Assembly (NCBI GenBank): GCA_951213105.1
Contig: OX578138.1
Coordinates: 64,889,040 to 64,953,039 of the forward strand
Direction: 5' to 3'
Origin: Amaurobius ferox
Lineage: Eukaryota; Arthropoda; Arachnida; Araneae; Amaurobiidae
Length of the DNA stretch: 64,000 bases
In this document: piece by piece, positions 10,052 to 22,300 of the stretch
Layout of the letters: each line of letters begins with the position of its first letter
Numbering within the stretch: the first letter of the stretch is position 1
Notes under the pieces: model-generated
What the model was told of the DNA's origin: nothing
What the model saw: the letters and a program-made list of their open reading frames with translations, nothing else
Database searches by the model: none
Program-made: the position numbers and the translations under genes

Positions 10052-12030
10052 CCATAGTAATTTTGTTCAAAAATTCGTAATTATGGAAAATCTGTAATGG
10101 TTAGTATCTCTGTATTACTGTAAAATTCCGTCGGTCTGCTCTCTCAAATACATCTCGTAAAATGCAGGGGGGATGCAATTATTGGGAAATATTTTGCTAA
10201 AAGAAACATGAAAAATTCTGTCGCTCCACCCCTTCAAATGTGATAAAAAAAAAAAAAATACAGAGTAGAGGCTTGCTCGGAATTTTCAGCTAAAAGAAGC
10301 AATTTGTATTTTCATCAAATTCGATGATGAATCCCTTTAATTTTTTCCGATGCTTGGGATGGTATTTTTCAGAATTTCAAATTGAAACTAGGGAGAAACT
10401 ACGGAGAATCTGTAGTAATCGGCATATCTGCTTTTGAGATAAGTAAAATTTCAGAAATTTCGGGATGGTAAATAAAAAATAAGGATATTTCAGGTCACAA
10501 TTATTTTTTCAGGAATTTCAGGACAATTATGACCCCTGAACATAGAAACGTGCATCCAAGTCAATTGTAAATGTAAGAAGCATACTTCATTCATGTACCT
10601 AGAACTTTGTATTAGGACTAGCGTTTGATAAACAAAATCCCCTGTTGGCTCCCGTCCGTTTTTTGGAAACTGCGTGCTGGGAGTAAAAGCATGAATATAT
10701 CTTGTTATACGAGAACACGGACGTTTTCATGTCACAAGCTCTATTTATTCTATTACCCCCAGCACGCAGCATTAAAAAAACGGATGGGAGACAATGCTCG
10801 TGTGCAATTATAGAAATTTGGGCAAACATCTGCATCACAGAAAAGTAACATACATTCCCACGATAGCCATTCGTCGAGGCATTTCAATGATGCCGGCAAT
10901 TTCAGCTGTTAAAAATACATATTTTCCCAGCAAAAATAGGAAAAAAGGGACCTGATAATGAAAAAGACTTATGGGTTTAATTACGAAAAAATGGAAGTCG
11001 AGGGGAAAAAGGGACCATTTGCAAGGCCTGATTTTGCAGAAATGACATGGTGTATATACATACTAAATACCAAGTACTTAGTAGATGAAAATGACTTATT
11101 ACAGAACTTGCCATTTGCAAGTAATTCAATTTCATAATAAAACAATTAACTAGTCTGGTCTATGTTAAAATCAGTGTTCGAAATTAGCGGTCGTTAAGTC
11201 GTAATTTGCGACTAGAAATTTCAATTTGATGACCAGACTCTTCAATCTTGTCGTCAAATTTGATGTCTAACAATGCTATTGTTAAATATCAGTCTTCCCT
11301 TTCCTTATGACTAAATTACGATCCCTGGTAGCAGACTGGACAACGGCCGAAAAAAAAGCGGTATTTTATACATGCCCTCAGTGATAAATTTGTAGGTGGT
11401 ACACAGACAGTAAAATCCCCCTCTGTCTATTCAGGGGAAGACAACATTGGGAGCTTTATTGTACTTCATCTCACACCCACCCTTCAAGACCAGAAATTGC
11501 ACTTCTGAAGAATTTATTTGTTTTTCTTTATCCTCAGACATTCCAATGTCCGGGACTCCGGGTATTTAATGAGTTTCTATTGCTCCCCCTCCCCTTTATC
11601 CCCCCTTACATCTACGTGTCCCACTTGGAAGAAAAGGGAGTGATCCTGTAGAGTATTTATATTCTAATTGCTTACTATTATAGAACACACTGCGTTCCAG
11701 ATTAAATCGTTCCAGCATCTTGCAAATTTGGTTAGCTAATATTTTGTTATCAGACATTGAAAATGATGTTTTTATAGCTGCCAAGTGTTCCAATTTTTAT
11801 GTACTTGTTCCTTTTTTCAGTCTTGTTCCGAGAATCCGATTTGGATCCACAGTAGTCCTATTTTTCTTTTCTATAACATTTATATTTTATTGCATGCAAA
11901 TCTGCATATGCATAAGAGTATCTACAACTCATGAAATTGGAAGTAGGTCACCGTAATGAGAAACAAAGTCAGGAATTTTAAGATAGAGGTTTTTCCATTT
12001 TTTTATCTAAAAATCCGTTTCCACATGATT
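10052..12030. other. Non-coding stretch with a foldback
   Basis: No exon was recognised. The stretch contains the imperfect foldback at about 10631-10810 and otherwise AT-rich sequence with short A and C runs. Confidence 0.5.
10631..10810. repeat. Imperfect palindrome (foldback)
   Basis: CTCCCGTCCGTTTTTT..CTGCGTGCTGGGAGTAA on the left pairs with CCCCCAGCACGCAG..AAAAAAACGGATGGGAG on the right, and weaker pairing continues inwards. Because of this, open frames on opposite strands encode look-alike peptides (both with LPSVF..LRAG). That is a by-product of the palindrome and not a pair of genes. Confidence 0.75.
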
Positions 12031-12060
12031 GCGTCTGTTTCTAATTAATGTGGGAGAAAC

Positions 12061-12560
12061 ACATTTGCATCGACTAAAATTTTTATGATTATTTCATGTT
12101 ATATACAAAAAAATTATTTTTCAGACGTATTATTAAAGAAATGAAAAGCTATATTGCACGAGTACTGAGTACGGCAATAAACAGCATTTGTCCACGATCT
12201 TCGTTATATTTTGAACATATTTTTCCACTTTCGCAATCTGTTTGCATCATCTAAAACATCTGTAATTATTTCGTATATACTATATTATGTAGAAAAACTA
12301 TTTTTCAAGTGTATTTTTAATGTATTTTAAGTGTTTATTTTGCAGCAGTATTGCGATAAACGACATTTATGCGCTATCCTCTATATTTCGTTTTATTTTG
12401 AAAGTATTTTTCCACTGTTACAATTTGCTTGCATCGTTTAAAACATTTGTAATTATTTTGTATATTATATAGGAAAACTATTTTTCAAATGTATTATTAG
12501 TGAAATAGAAGGCTATTTTGCAGCAGTATGTGGGAAAATGGTATTTGTGCACAATTTTTT
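12061..12560 (+). repeat. Tandem array, three units of about 183 bp
   Basis: Three diverged units start near 12064, 12246 and 12428. Each contains TTTGCATCR.CTAAAA, then AATTATTTCGTAT-like, CTATTTTTCAA.TGTATT, TATTTTGCAGCAGTA and CATTTRTGC.C. A weaker fourth match lies near 13530-13640 beyond an inserted SINE. No coding content was seen. Confidence 0.75.
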
Positions 12561-12694
12561 ATCATGCAATATGTTCCTATCTTTCTTTCTGGTAGGTTGG
12601 CATCTATGCATTTTTTATACCAATCCTTGAAATTAATGTGATTCATACTTTTTTTTTTATTATTACCCAGGTATCTAGCTCATCCAAAGGGTGT

Positions 12695-13075
12695 TGTTGT
12701 TGAGACCCAGACCGTCCGACCTACCAGAAAGGTGTAAGGTAACTGTATGGACGGCCGGGAAGTGCCACCCAATTTAGACCGGAACCCAGTGGGGGAGGCA
12801 TCCACAGGGACCGTACCCTCCTTCTCCTACCACCAACCTCTCGGAAGGACTTACGGACCCACATGTTTAACGTGATCGTACTCCGCATGAACACGGCGGC
12901 ATTTGTGGCAGCGTGCAAATCTAGCGCGCAAACCACGGGGATACCGCACCCGAGATGGCCAACAGCACGCGGCGTTCCGAGGTGGTCATCCACCAAGTAC
13001 TAACCGCGCCCGATGCTGCTTCACTTCGGTGATCTAACGAGAACCGGTGTTTTCAGCACGGTACGGCCGTTGGCC
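12695..13075 (-). mobile_element. Composite 5S/tRNA SINE, second copy
   Basis: It has the same architecture as the element at 7552-7934 on the opposite strand: 5S head (ends at 13074), tRNA 5' remnant without B box, shared body and CAACAAC tail. The two differ at only a handful of positions. CTCATCCAAAGGGTGT at 12679-12694 and 13076-13091 is a perfect 16-bp target duplication. The flanks are duplicated at 14.4-14.9 kb, where a tRNA-headed copy sits at the same site. Confidence 0.92.
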
Positions 13076-13833
13076 CTCATCCAAAGGGTGTAGATGAGTT
13101 TTAAGTGTATGATTTATATTTTGTCAAAGCAACAAGAAAAAGAGTAACAACTATAAAACAAAAACTTAATTATTGACTTGCAAATACTGAACCCTAGCTG
13201 CCAACTCTGCATTTCTTCGTGAAGCTCCGATATTTGCATTGACTGCGGATCTCCGGACGAATATGCAAATTCTCGCCCCCGCCCTTTTTTTTAAACTTTT
13301 AAGATGAATATAGTAAACAGATTTTTAAATGAAATTCCATACTTTGACAAAATTGGCCACAAAAAATGACTAAATTTCGCCCAAGATTCCCTTATAATAT
13401 TTTAATTTTAAATGTGTTTAATTCTTATATTTGTAAATAATATGAGAAAGATTATATGGAAATGTCACTAAAATGTGCATTTATACGTGATTCTTGGTTT
13501 ATCCCGTTTTATTATCACATATTTTCCATTTTTGCAATTTTTTTTTATCAACTAAAACTTCTATATTAATTGTTATTTTAACTCAGGAAAATTAATTTTC
13601 AAGCATGAAATGAAGGGGTATTGGGGCAATGAGTGTATAAGATGCCCGTAATTTAAAACTGTTAAATGGAAGTTTTTTTTAAAAAAAAATTTTTTTTGTG
13701 TCCTTTTTGCCAAGTAAAAACAAATTAGCAATTTTTTCTATTTATTTTCTTTTGGGTTTCTTTATCAGTTTATTTTAAATTTTAAGAAAATTTAAAACAA
13801 TTTTTAATACAAAAATCTGAATTATTCTTAAAC

Positions 13834-14444
13834 TGGTGCCTGCACAGTGTCCATATTGTTAGACATGAGCCTGTGGTCGAGCGGATCGCATGCTCCTGCA
13901 GTCCCGTGCAATGGATTTGTGTTAGTCATGAACCAGCATAGCGGACAAATCAAGAAATGTTTAAATTAAATTACCATTATAATTAAACAAACATAATATG
14001 AATACATATTCTTCATTACTGGACAAAAAAGAAATTTCAAAATCCTTAAGAAAACAGAATATGCTTAGCTTAAGCTAAATTTAGTTTAGTTTTTTCTTAG
14101 ACTGCTCTAGCTCAGATTTTGCTAATTTATTCCCAAAATATTAAAAATACAGAACATTGAACATGTTCTTCATTTTTTGGAAATAATAAAAAAATTTAAA
14201 AAGTCTGTACTCAAATTTAACTTAAATTCAGTCCCATATTTTCTAATAACAATACAGAATATACATTCTGTCACAGCATTATTATGAGGAATAAGTAATA
14301 TTGTTTTCATCATCAAATTATACTAAATTCTTCTGGATAAACTGTTAAATCCCTCTGGACAAATTGAATTGTGCAACTGCACTATTTATATAAAAATGAA
14401 AGATGAAAAATAATAGGTTTTTTCCATAATTTTACAGGTATTTT
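13834..14444 (+). repeat. 0.6-kb duplicated segment, copy 2
   Basis: This is the second copy of 9443-10051 in the same orientation. On its left it abuts a block (about 13690-13832) that reappears at 14868-15010. On its right it abuts a block (from 14445) that is a copy of 12655-12694. The region is therefore a patchwork of duplications rather than a single insertion. Confidence 0.85.
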
Positions 14445-14480
14445 ATTATTACCCAGGTGTCTAGCTCATCCAAAGGGTGT

Positions 14481-14764
14481 TGTTGTTGAGACCCAGACCG
14501 TCCGACCTACCAGAAAGGTGTAAGGTAACTGTTTGGACGGCCGGGAAGTGCCACCCAATTTAGACCGAAACCCAGTGGGGGAGGCATCCACAGGGACCGT
14601 ACCCTCCTTCCCCTACCACCAACCTCTCGGAAGGACTTACGGACCCACATGTTTAACGTGATCGTACTCCGCGTGAACACGGCGGCAGTTTTAGCAGTGG
14701 CTGGAATCGAATCCGGGCCGACCGAGTGCAACTCCAGCGCACTAACCAATGGGCTACCGCGCCC
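14481..14764 (-). mobile_element. tRNA-headed SINE copy at a duplicated site
   Basis: On the minus strand it begins GGGCGCGGTAGCCCATTGG, has an intact B-box-like GATTCGATTCC, and continues into the shared body and CAACAAC tail. CATCCAAAGGGTGT flanks it on both sides (about 14467-14480 and 14765-14778). Left and right neighbours match those of the 5S-headed copy at 12695-13075, so both occupy the same ancestral insertion point. Confidence 0.9.
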
Positions 14765-15010
14765 CATCCAAAGGGTGTAGATGAGTCTTAAGTGTATGAT
14801 TTATATTTTGCCAAAGCAAAAAGAAAAAGAGTAGCAACTATAAAACAAAAACTTATTATTGACTTGCATTTTTTATTTTTTGTGTTCTTTTTGCCAAGTA
14901 AAAACAAATTAGCAATTTTTTCTATTTATTTTCTTTTGGGTTCTTTATCAGTTTATTTTAAATTTTAAGAAAATTTAAAACAATTTTTAATACAAAATTC
15001 TGAATTATTC

Positions 15011-16548
15011 TTTGTTTATATCTTTAACAAAAATGGACATTTAAAAAATAGTTGTTATTATTAGAGATATCAAAATGGCAAGTAGCCATGTCTATTTGGC
15101 ACCTAGAGTCAAAACTATAGGCGTCAAATGACGCCTAGTTCAAATTTTTAATTTCTAACACTGGTTAAAACCATTAGAAAACCATACATTTATTTTATGA
15201 GGGCCAAATTAACATAAGATTCAGAATCCAACATGAATGTTGTTGGCTATTTATCCTGCCACTTTAAGATATGCTTTAAATATAAAGATGAAACAAATAG
15301 CAAAAATGCTAGATTCTTGATATCTAAAGACTTGTAAGGAAACTTATTATTGCAATGCTACTTTTATTCAACTTTTCTTTTAATTCTGTCCAGCATGGAG
15401 TGTTGAAGGCCCAGACCACACAGCCAACCCTGAGGTTTACAGCAGTTTACCAGCACGGAGTGTGTATTATCCTTTATGGTTGGTTGCAAAGTGAAAAATT
15501 TTTGACAAAGAACATCCTAGCAGCAGGGTGTACCGATGCCATTTAAAGTTGATAGATGACTTTTTAATGACCATTTAAACAAAACAATATGAGTAGAAAT
15601 ACTTTCATGGCAAAAACAAATTGAGGACAATAACTGGCAAAGTTAATAACCTGCTTTGCACAGATATTTGAGTAATTCTGAACTAACTTTGAAACGCAAG
15701 ATATCTTATCAAATTACTCCTTGTATACAGTGACAGTACAGCAATAAAATAAACGAAACCATAACTGAATTAACAAATGCAAGTAATGTGTTTGAAGAAT
15801 CTATAAATAACTGTATATTAAAATTCAACTGTCATGCACAATATACAAAATACAATAAATGTGATGTTCATCTTCAGCTAAGTCATCTTAGGTTCATCTT
15901 TTCTAAATAATTGTTTAATTAAAAGGTATAAAGAAATCTGAACAAAAAATGATTTATTTATCTACATGATTATAACAAAATTTTACATATTTGGCACTAA
16001 TATTTTATACACCATGAATAATAAAATACTACTCATAAGAAATTTAATATACATACGAGGTATGTTGTTATTTAGGAGTAATTTATAATAATTCTTTTAA
16101 ATTCCAGTTAAAAATGAAAGGTGATATAATAAACAGCAACAAAAGGAAATATGAAAAATGGAATCCAAAGTAAAAAATACAAATATGAAAAATGGATTTA
16201 ATGTAAGATAAAAATAAAAGCTTGTGTAATTAAAACAGTGAAAAATGGAATTCACAGTAGCAAATAGAAATATAAAAATACATTCCACAGTAACAAATAG
16301 GAATATGATAATTTAATGATGATGTTTAAAATACTATTGCAGTGTATTAAGTTTATAGAACACATCAAATATGATCCTGATTAAATATTTACATGACCTT
16401 TTTTAAATAAAATTGCGGTGAATGTTTTTGTCTATTATTTTGTGGTTCTCATATTTCCTTATCCATAACACTTTCAAACTGGTACATGATGCATAATTAT
16501 TAATCTGCTACCTGTATAATCATATAGCTATAATCGTTTTATTAATAT
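15011..16548. other. Non-coding stretch; A-rich degenerate repeats at 16130-16310
   Basis: It contains a perfect short palindrome at 15118-15136 and, at 16130-16310, several degenerate units of the type GAAAAATGGAATYCA.AGTARCAAATA. The open frame at 15355-15546 has no recognisable domain or splice context. Confidence 0.45.
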
Positions 16549-16916
16549 TTAAACTTTGCCTCTCCGCTCACTCTTTATCATACTTGTAAGTTGTTGAAGC
16601 AAACTACCATGCTGTAAGCCACTGTTACTATCACATAAAGCATCCTTAAAAGAATTAGGATATTTTTTTGCCAGTGCAACTGCAAGGGGCTCTATATGCC
16701 TTTTTCTAGGAGTAGGTATAGTTTCCATGATATGATGAGCAAGTATTTGAATCACATTTTGTCTTTCGGAACTTGTTGGTTTTTCATTATTTTCCATTTT
16801 TTTAACAACTTTAGCAGGAAATTTATGGATTGGTATGTTTTCACTATTTAAAACATTAGTAATATCTTTGATGCTATTTTCAGAAATGTCAACCTGATGA
16901 GCACAAGGGGGAGCAA
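16549..16916 (-). CDS. SAMD3-like last exon B of the modular gene
   Basis: The acceptor TTTGTTTCAG ends at 16917 and the exon opens in phase 1. It encodes about 122 residues to a TAA at 16549-16551, with a possible AATAAA just downstream (16538-16543, minus strand). The core reads PIHKFP...KPTSSERQNVIQIL..HIMET..PRKRHIEPLA..KKYPNSFKDA..GSLLQQL. It resembles the domain found in SAMD3-like proteins of animals and is clearly paralogous to the exon at 40092-40480, but stops earlier. Phase 1 fits the end of the SAM-like exon at 50749-50959, 34 kb upstream. Whether it is used as an alternative last exon or is a decayed duplicate is not known. Function of the domain is unknown. Confidence 0.68.
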
Positions 16917-17333
16917 CTGAAACAAAGAGAGAAAGTAAGCTTTAAAATCAATGATATATAAATAGCAGAATGACTTAATAAAAAAATTAAAACAGCATTT
17001 AAATACATTTGCAAATTTAATAAATTTAAGCATTTCTAGCAACAATATTTGTTTTACACTTAGCATATCTTTTATTTTAAAAATTATGTGCCGTTTTAGT
17101 AGTTTAGGATAACTGCTTAATGCAGATTTCCTTTAGCATCAACTGAAGTGGTAAAAAAATGTGAATGTACTCATTCGAGGCTAATGCTGCTATGGTTACA
17201 GATCAAGGTAGGAAGAGGGAGGCACGACTTTGAGCCACAGATTCTAAAGAAATGGATTATAACATCCTCTTTAAATTCTTAAGACTCGAGTCATCCAAAG
17301 ATCTTTCTTAATATTGTTTATACACATCATTCT
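16917..17333. other. Intron sequence left of the LINE
   Basis: AT-rich non-coding DNA lies between the acceptor of the last exon B and the LINE target site. No other feature was seen. Confidence 0.5.
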
Positions 17334-17346
17334 AAAACATTGGATT

Positions 17347-18077
17347 CTCCACTAACTGATGCCTGCGCCTTGACGGGGTGTTGGAGCTTGTATGTTCCGA
17401 TGATCCTAAGAGCTATGCCGGCGGTAGCTTCGGCTACTGGTAGGGTCTCCCTTGCCGGACAGGTCGAAGGTGAGGTTCCGGACTAAATGAGGCATCCTGG
17501 TCCTCCAGGTTGGGGGTTGGAAGTGAGGCACCTAGTCTCACTCTGTAAAATCCTCAGGGATCCATTTCTTTTGTGGATACGGGTGTTGCTATCCCGAGTT
17601 ACCCTAGCAAACTTTTTCTTCTAGCTGCAGACTGCATCAATGCCAAGCCCCTAGTAAACTTCACTTCTGCCTTATGGGCCTTAGTACCACTCTTCGGCCT
17701 CTGCTGTAAGGTATACCGTTTGGGCTCGGGAACGGGACCAGGTGGTTGTGTGGCGAAAAGGGCAAAGCGGCGTGCATCTGTAGTATTGCTTTCAAGAAAC
17801 GTTTGTAGTAAACGGTTCCAGAGGTCGAGTCCCTTGGTTGCGTTGGTTGGATGGTGGGGAGCGTTTCATATCGAGAAATCCCCCTTGGATCCTTGTTGAT
17901 CCCTGGGCCCTGTGTACCTGGTGCACGTTATGGCCCGCTCCTTATCATCTAGCTTTGCGAATGACTCCGGCGGTTACACTTTTCACGTTAGAAAAGTGTG
18001 GGGAGACGAGGCCTAGCGGGGGCTTCGATCGAACTGGAAGTAATCCGTGGTTTTTCTCTCTCTCTTATGGTTACAGC
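17347..18077 (+). promoter_or_regulatory. LINE 5' leader (putative internal promoter region)
   Basis: This GC-rich leader stands out from the AT-rich surroundings. It carries paired words such as CCTTGCCGGACAGGTCGAAGG and GAGGTTCCGGAC, typical of full-length 5' ends in this LINE group. Open frames inside it have no known domain. Promoter activity is inferred from how such LINEs work; no specific element was identified. Confidence 0.5.
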
Positions 18078-19115
18078 ATGGAAAAATCAGATTGGACTCT
18101 TTCGAGTTTTCTTGTTTCTCCGTGCTGCGGCAGCGTAAATGAAGAGGTGATGAAAGGATTGGGTTCATCTTCGGATGTCTCCCAATCAGCCATTGAAACA
18201 ACCCCTCTGGGGTTGGATCTTGGCAAAAAGGAGGAAGCCTGCAGTCCGGCTGTGGAAGGAAGTGGAGTCGCGAACCTCGGTGACCGACACACTGAAACCA
18301 TGGCTGTGACGCAGGGTATACTCACCAAAGCACAGAGGCGCAGGAGGAGGCGCATGCCTAGGCAGTTGGACCAGAGGCTTGCAAAAGCTGGCACTGTCAC
18401 AGAGAAAGTTGGAGGCACCAAACGACTGAGGTCGGTAGGAGCCACACCTTCTCCAAGAGATCTAGTCGTCAAGAAGAGATCGAGGACGGACATCCAACCT
18501 GGAACATACGCTCAAGCGGTCCAGGTTATTAAGATGGCTATCGTCAAGAAGTCCTTCCCTTCTAGTAAGCTGAGCAAGGAAGAGGTTGATATCATCCAGT
18601 AGGCGACTCTCAATAAAATAGATGGGATCCCCACTGGTGAGCAACTTCCGAAGATCCATTTCTTCAGCTCAAACGCTGGAGCTTTGGTTCTTCATTGCAA
18701 TGATGCAAATACTGTGGAATGGGTCAAGAGAACATTCCATAATGACAGTCAGGTTTTGGGAGAGGCACTTATGGTCTTGAGTGCTAATGACCTTCCCAAA
18801 CCTGTCAAGGTGGCATTCAAAACCAGAGACGTGTACACCAAGGAGCCGAGTGTTTTGCTGAAACGGCTGAACCGTTTCAACCCGGAGCTGAAGTCTGAGG
18901 AGTGGCGTGTTCTGCAAAATTTTGTGGAACCCCACTCTGTAAGATGGATCTTCGAGGTGGATTCGGAGGCTGCGGATGCGATTCGCAAAGCTGACCTTGG
19001 TGCATTCACCGGTTTGGACCGTGGAGTCTTTAAGATTCTTCGTGATCCAAACGAAAAGCCTAAAGGGAAGACGGAGATGGAGGAACAGCCAGCAGACCGG
19101 GCGACCTCCTTTTAG
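18078..19115 (+). pseudogene. LINE ORF1 (gag-like, DUF4780-type), one nonsense codon
   Basis: The start ATG at 18078 (MEKSDW) is the first ATG in this frame after the leader. The frame runs about 345 codons to TAG at 19113-19115, with a single in-frame TAG at 18600-18602. The N-terminal third is basic (RRRRRRMPRQ, VVKKRSR). The C-terminal part, from about 18640, reads GALVLHCNDANTVEW...LPKPVKV...VLLKRLNRFNP...WRVLQNF and resembles the DUF4780 domain found in arthropod LINE ORF1 proteins. No CCHC knuckles are present, unlike the I factor. ORF1 proteins coat the LINE RNA. The stop may be a real mutation or an assembly error. Confidence 0.85.
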
Positions 19116-19340
19116 GTAAGTATTGGTAGTCTTGAGACTATGATACCTAAACTTAATGATCTAGAAATTGCTTCTGGTTCCGATATTACACTTCATGCTA
19201 ACCCTCCGATTTCGGATGATGAGTTGGAAAAACGCATGAAGGATTTTGACAATGATATCATGCTTGATGCTGATCATTGTCATGATACTAGGTGAATTTC
19301 TTTCTCCTAGGTTTTCTGTGCCCTTTTCTTGTTTTTGCTT

Positions 19341-22300
19341 ATGGGCTGTCTTGAGGTTGTGCAAATTAATCTGCATCATATTCGATCTGCCTCTGCTATT
19401 CTTAGCAAAAGGCTTTTCAACGGTAGAGCTGATATTGCTCTTATCCAAGAACCCTGGACCTGTAATGGAAAGATTTTGGGTCTAGGGATCAAAGGATTCA
19501 ATGTCTTTTATGACACATCCTGTACCAGACCCAGAGCCTGTATTGCTGTCAGCAACAAGCTCAATGCTGTTCATCTGGTTAAATTCCTTGATGGTGACAA
19601 TGTTGCCATCAGTGTGAAACTTAAAACTGATGAACATATGATGGAATACATCTTTGTTTCAGCCTATCTTCCTTATAAAGATAAGGAAACTTTTTCTAAG
19701 GTCATTATTAATCTTACTGAATACTGTAATAGTAAAAAAATGATAATTGGTTGCGATGCAAATGCCCATAACACTGTTTGGGGCAGTAGTAATTGTAACC
19801 GTAGGGGTGATGATCTTTTAGACCAGATCCTTCTCCATAAGCTTTATTTACTTAATAAGGGTAATACTCCTACCTTCGTGACTGTAAAACATCGCGAGGT
19901 TATTGATATTACCCTGTGTAATAGTTCTGCTTTTGAGTCGGTAATTAATTGGAAGGTTTCAGATGATATATCCTTGTCTGACCATCAATTAATTTCTTTT
20001 TCTGTTAAAGGTCCTGTAAAATCTTTAGAGGACAAGGGTAGGAACCCTAGGAAGACTAATTGGGATTCCTACAAAGAAGATCTCAGGGCCAATCTGGCTG
20101 ATCACATTGGTGAGTATTCCTCTATTGAAAACTTGGATCTGGCTGTTGACTCTGTGCAACAGGTCATCATCTGTACGTTTCATAGTAACTGCAGAACCAC
20201 CATTGCTGACTCCCCAAGGATTGTTCGTTGGTGGTCTAGTGAGCTCAGCCGGTTGCGTGGGAAATGCAGGAAGCTCTTTAATAGAGCCAAGAAGAATGGT
20301 GATTGGCAGACTTATAAATCTGCCCTCACCTCCTATAATAAAGCAGTTAGGGATGCCAAGAGAAATTCCTGGAGAACATACTGCGAAGGTATTAATGATG
20401 CCCCTGCCATTGCAAAACTTGTTAAGTTGATGGCTAGAGACAGAAATTGTAAACTTAACACTGTCAAGAAGTCCAATGGTGACTTTACTGTTACTGGTGA
20501 AGAGACCCTGACTGAGCTGTTCAGAGTTCACTTTCCGGTTTCTCAACCTGTTGTTCAGTGTGACAGTGGTATTGCTTGCTCCACGTCCTTGTCTGATGAC
20601 AATAGCTGGAGTATTGCTAGGAGCATTGTTACTCTTGATAAGGTTAAATGGGCAATTAATTCCCATAAACCCTATAAAACTCCGGGAACTGATGGCATCA
20701 TTCCAATTCTTCTCCAGGAGGGAATAGTGATGCTTGCTCCCATTCTCTGCAATATTTACAGAGCCTGTATTGCCCTTGGTCATATACCAAATGCGTGGAG
20801 GCATACTAAGGTAATCTTCATTCCGAAAATTGGAAAGGACAATTATTATGAGGCCAAATCTTTTAGGCCTATCAGCCTTACGTCTTTTCTTTTAAAGACT
20901 ATTGAAAAGCTTATTGATAGGTATTTAAGGGAAGTGATTCTGGCCTCTAAGCCCTTGTCTAGTTCTCAACATGCCTATCAACCGGGCAAATCTACGGACA
21001 CTGCTCTTTACAGTCTCTCCTTTATTTTAGAGAGAAATCTCAATGCCAAGGAAATTGCTCTTGCTACCTTTCTTGACATTGAAGGTGCCTTTGATAAAGT
21101 ACCCATCGACACCATTCTTGTTGCTTTAAACAGAAGGTGTGTTGATACCACGATATCTTATTGGATCAAGAACTTGTTATCTAACAGGTATATCTGTGCA
21201 TCTTTACTTGGTGAAAGTATGACTGTGCATGCACTTTCGGGCTGTCCACAAGGAGGTGTGCTCTCACCAATTCTCTGGTGTCTTGTTGTGGACTCTTTTG
21301 GAAAGCATTAATATCTCGTGTCTCTTGCATTGGATATGCTGACGATGTTGTCATCATTGCCAGGGGCAAATTTGGCAACACTGTCTCTGACATGATGTCT
21401 ACTGCTCTTAGGAGGGTTGAGACATGGTGTAAAAATGCAGGCCTTACGGTTAATCTGCAGAAGACTGCTTTAGTTGCGTTTACAAGGAAATGCATACTTA
21501 ATCTTGGGAATATCTGCTTCTTTGGACAGAAGCTTATTTGCTCCAAGGAGGTTAAATTCTTGGGAATTTATTTTGACAAGGAACTTAATTGGAAGAGACA
21601 CTTGGACTACTGCACAACTAAAGCCAGAAGAATCTTCTGGTCTTGTAGGAATGCTATTGGGAAAACCTGGGGCCTTAATCCCAGAGCTATCCATTGGATT
21701 TACTCGATGATAGTCTGTCCGATCATTTCTTATGGATCCATTGTTTGGTGGTCCAGAATTAGAAGTGAAACTGCTAAACTTGATTTAGTTAAGCTTCAAA
21801 GGATGGTGTGCATTGCAATCTCCGGATGCATGAAAACCACTCCTACTGCAACTCTTGAACTTTTACTTGGCTTGCATCCGCTCTATATGCGTATTGAAGC
21901 AGAAGCACTTATCTGCATGAACAGACTCAAATATCTGAAACACTGGAAAGATTACTCAAGGTATCTATCTTGGGGCGAACTTAACAGTAATGTTGCTAGG
22001 CATCCTTATTTCTGTATGCCACCTGATGGCATACATGTCAAATTTACGTTTGATAAGCCTTATGAAATTCTTGTCTCCTCGCGGGAGGATTGGAAGAGGA
22101 CTAAAACCTACAATAAACATAAATGTTTTGTATGGTACACAGATGGCTCGAAGATTGGCACAAGTACTGGTGCTGGTATCTGTTGCCCTGATGATGGCAC
22201 TGAGCTATCTTATCCGCTTGGCAATTTTGCTACTGTTTTTCAGGCTGAAGTATTTGCCATTCTTATATGTTGTAGAATTTGCTATGACAGAAAGTATGAG

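Noticed and set aside
10599..10838. Two overlapping genes with similar products
   Set aside because: The similarity between the strands is explained by the imperfect palindrome.
15355..15546. Small coding gene
   Set aside because: 63 codons, no recognised domain, no conserved context; left as unexplained.
17573..17899. Extra ORF in the LINE leader
   Set aside because: It lies in the 5' leader, overlaps the ORF1 region in another frame, and has no domain.
20025..20804. 259-codon minus-strand gene inside LINE ORF2
   Set aside because: It is antisense to reverse transcriptase and endonuclease coding sequence; its length is a by-product of codon bias.
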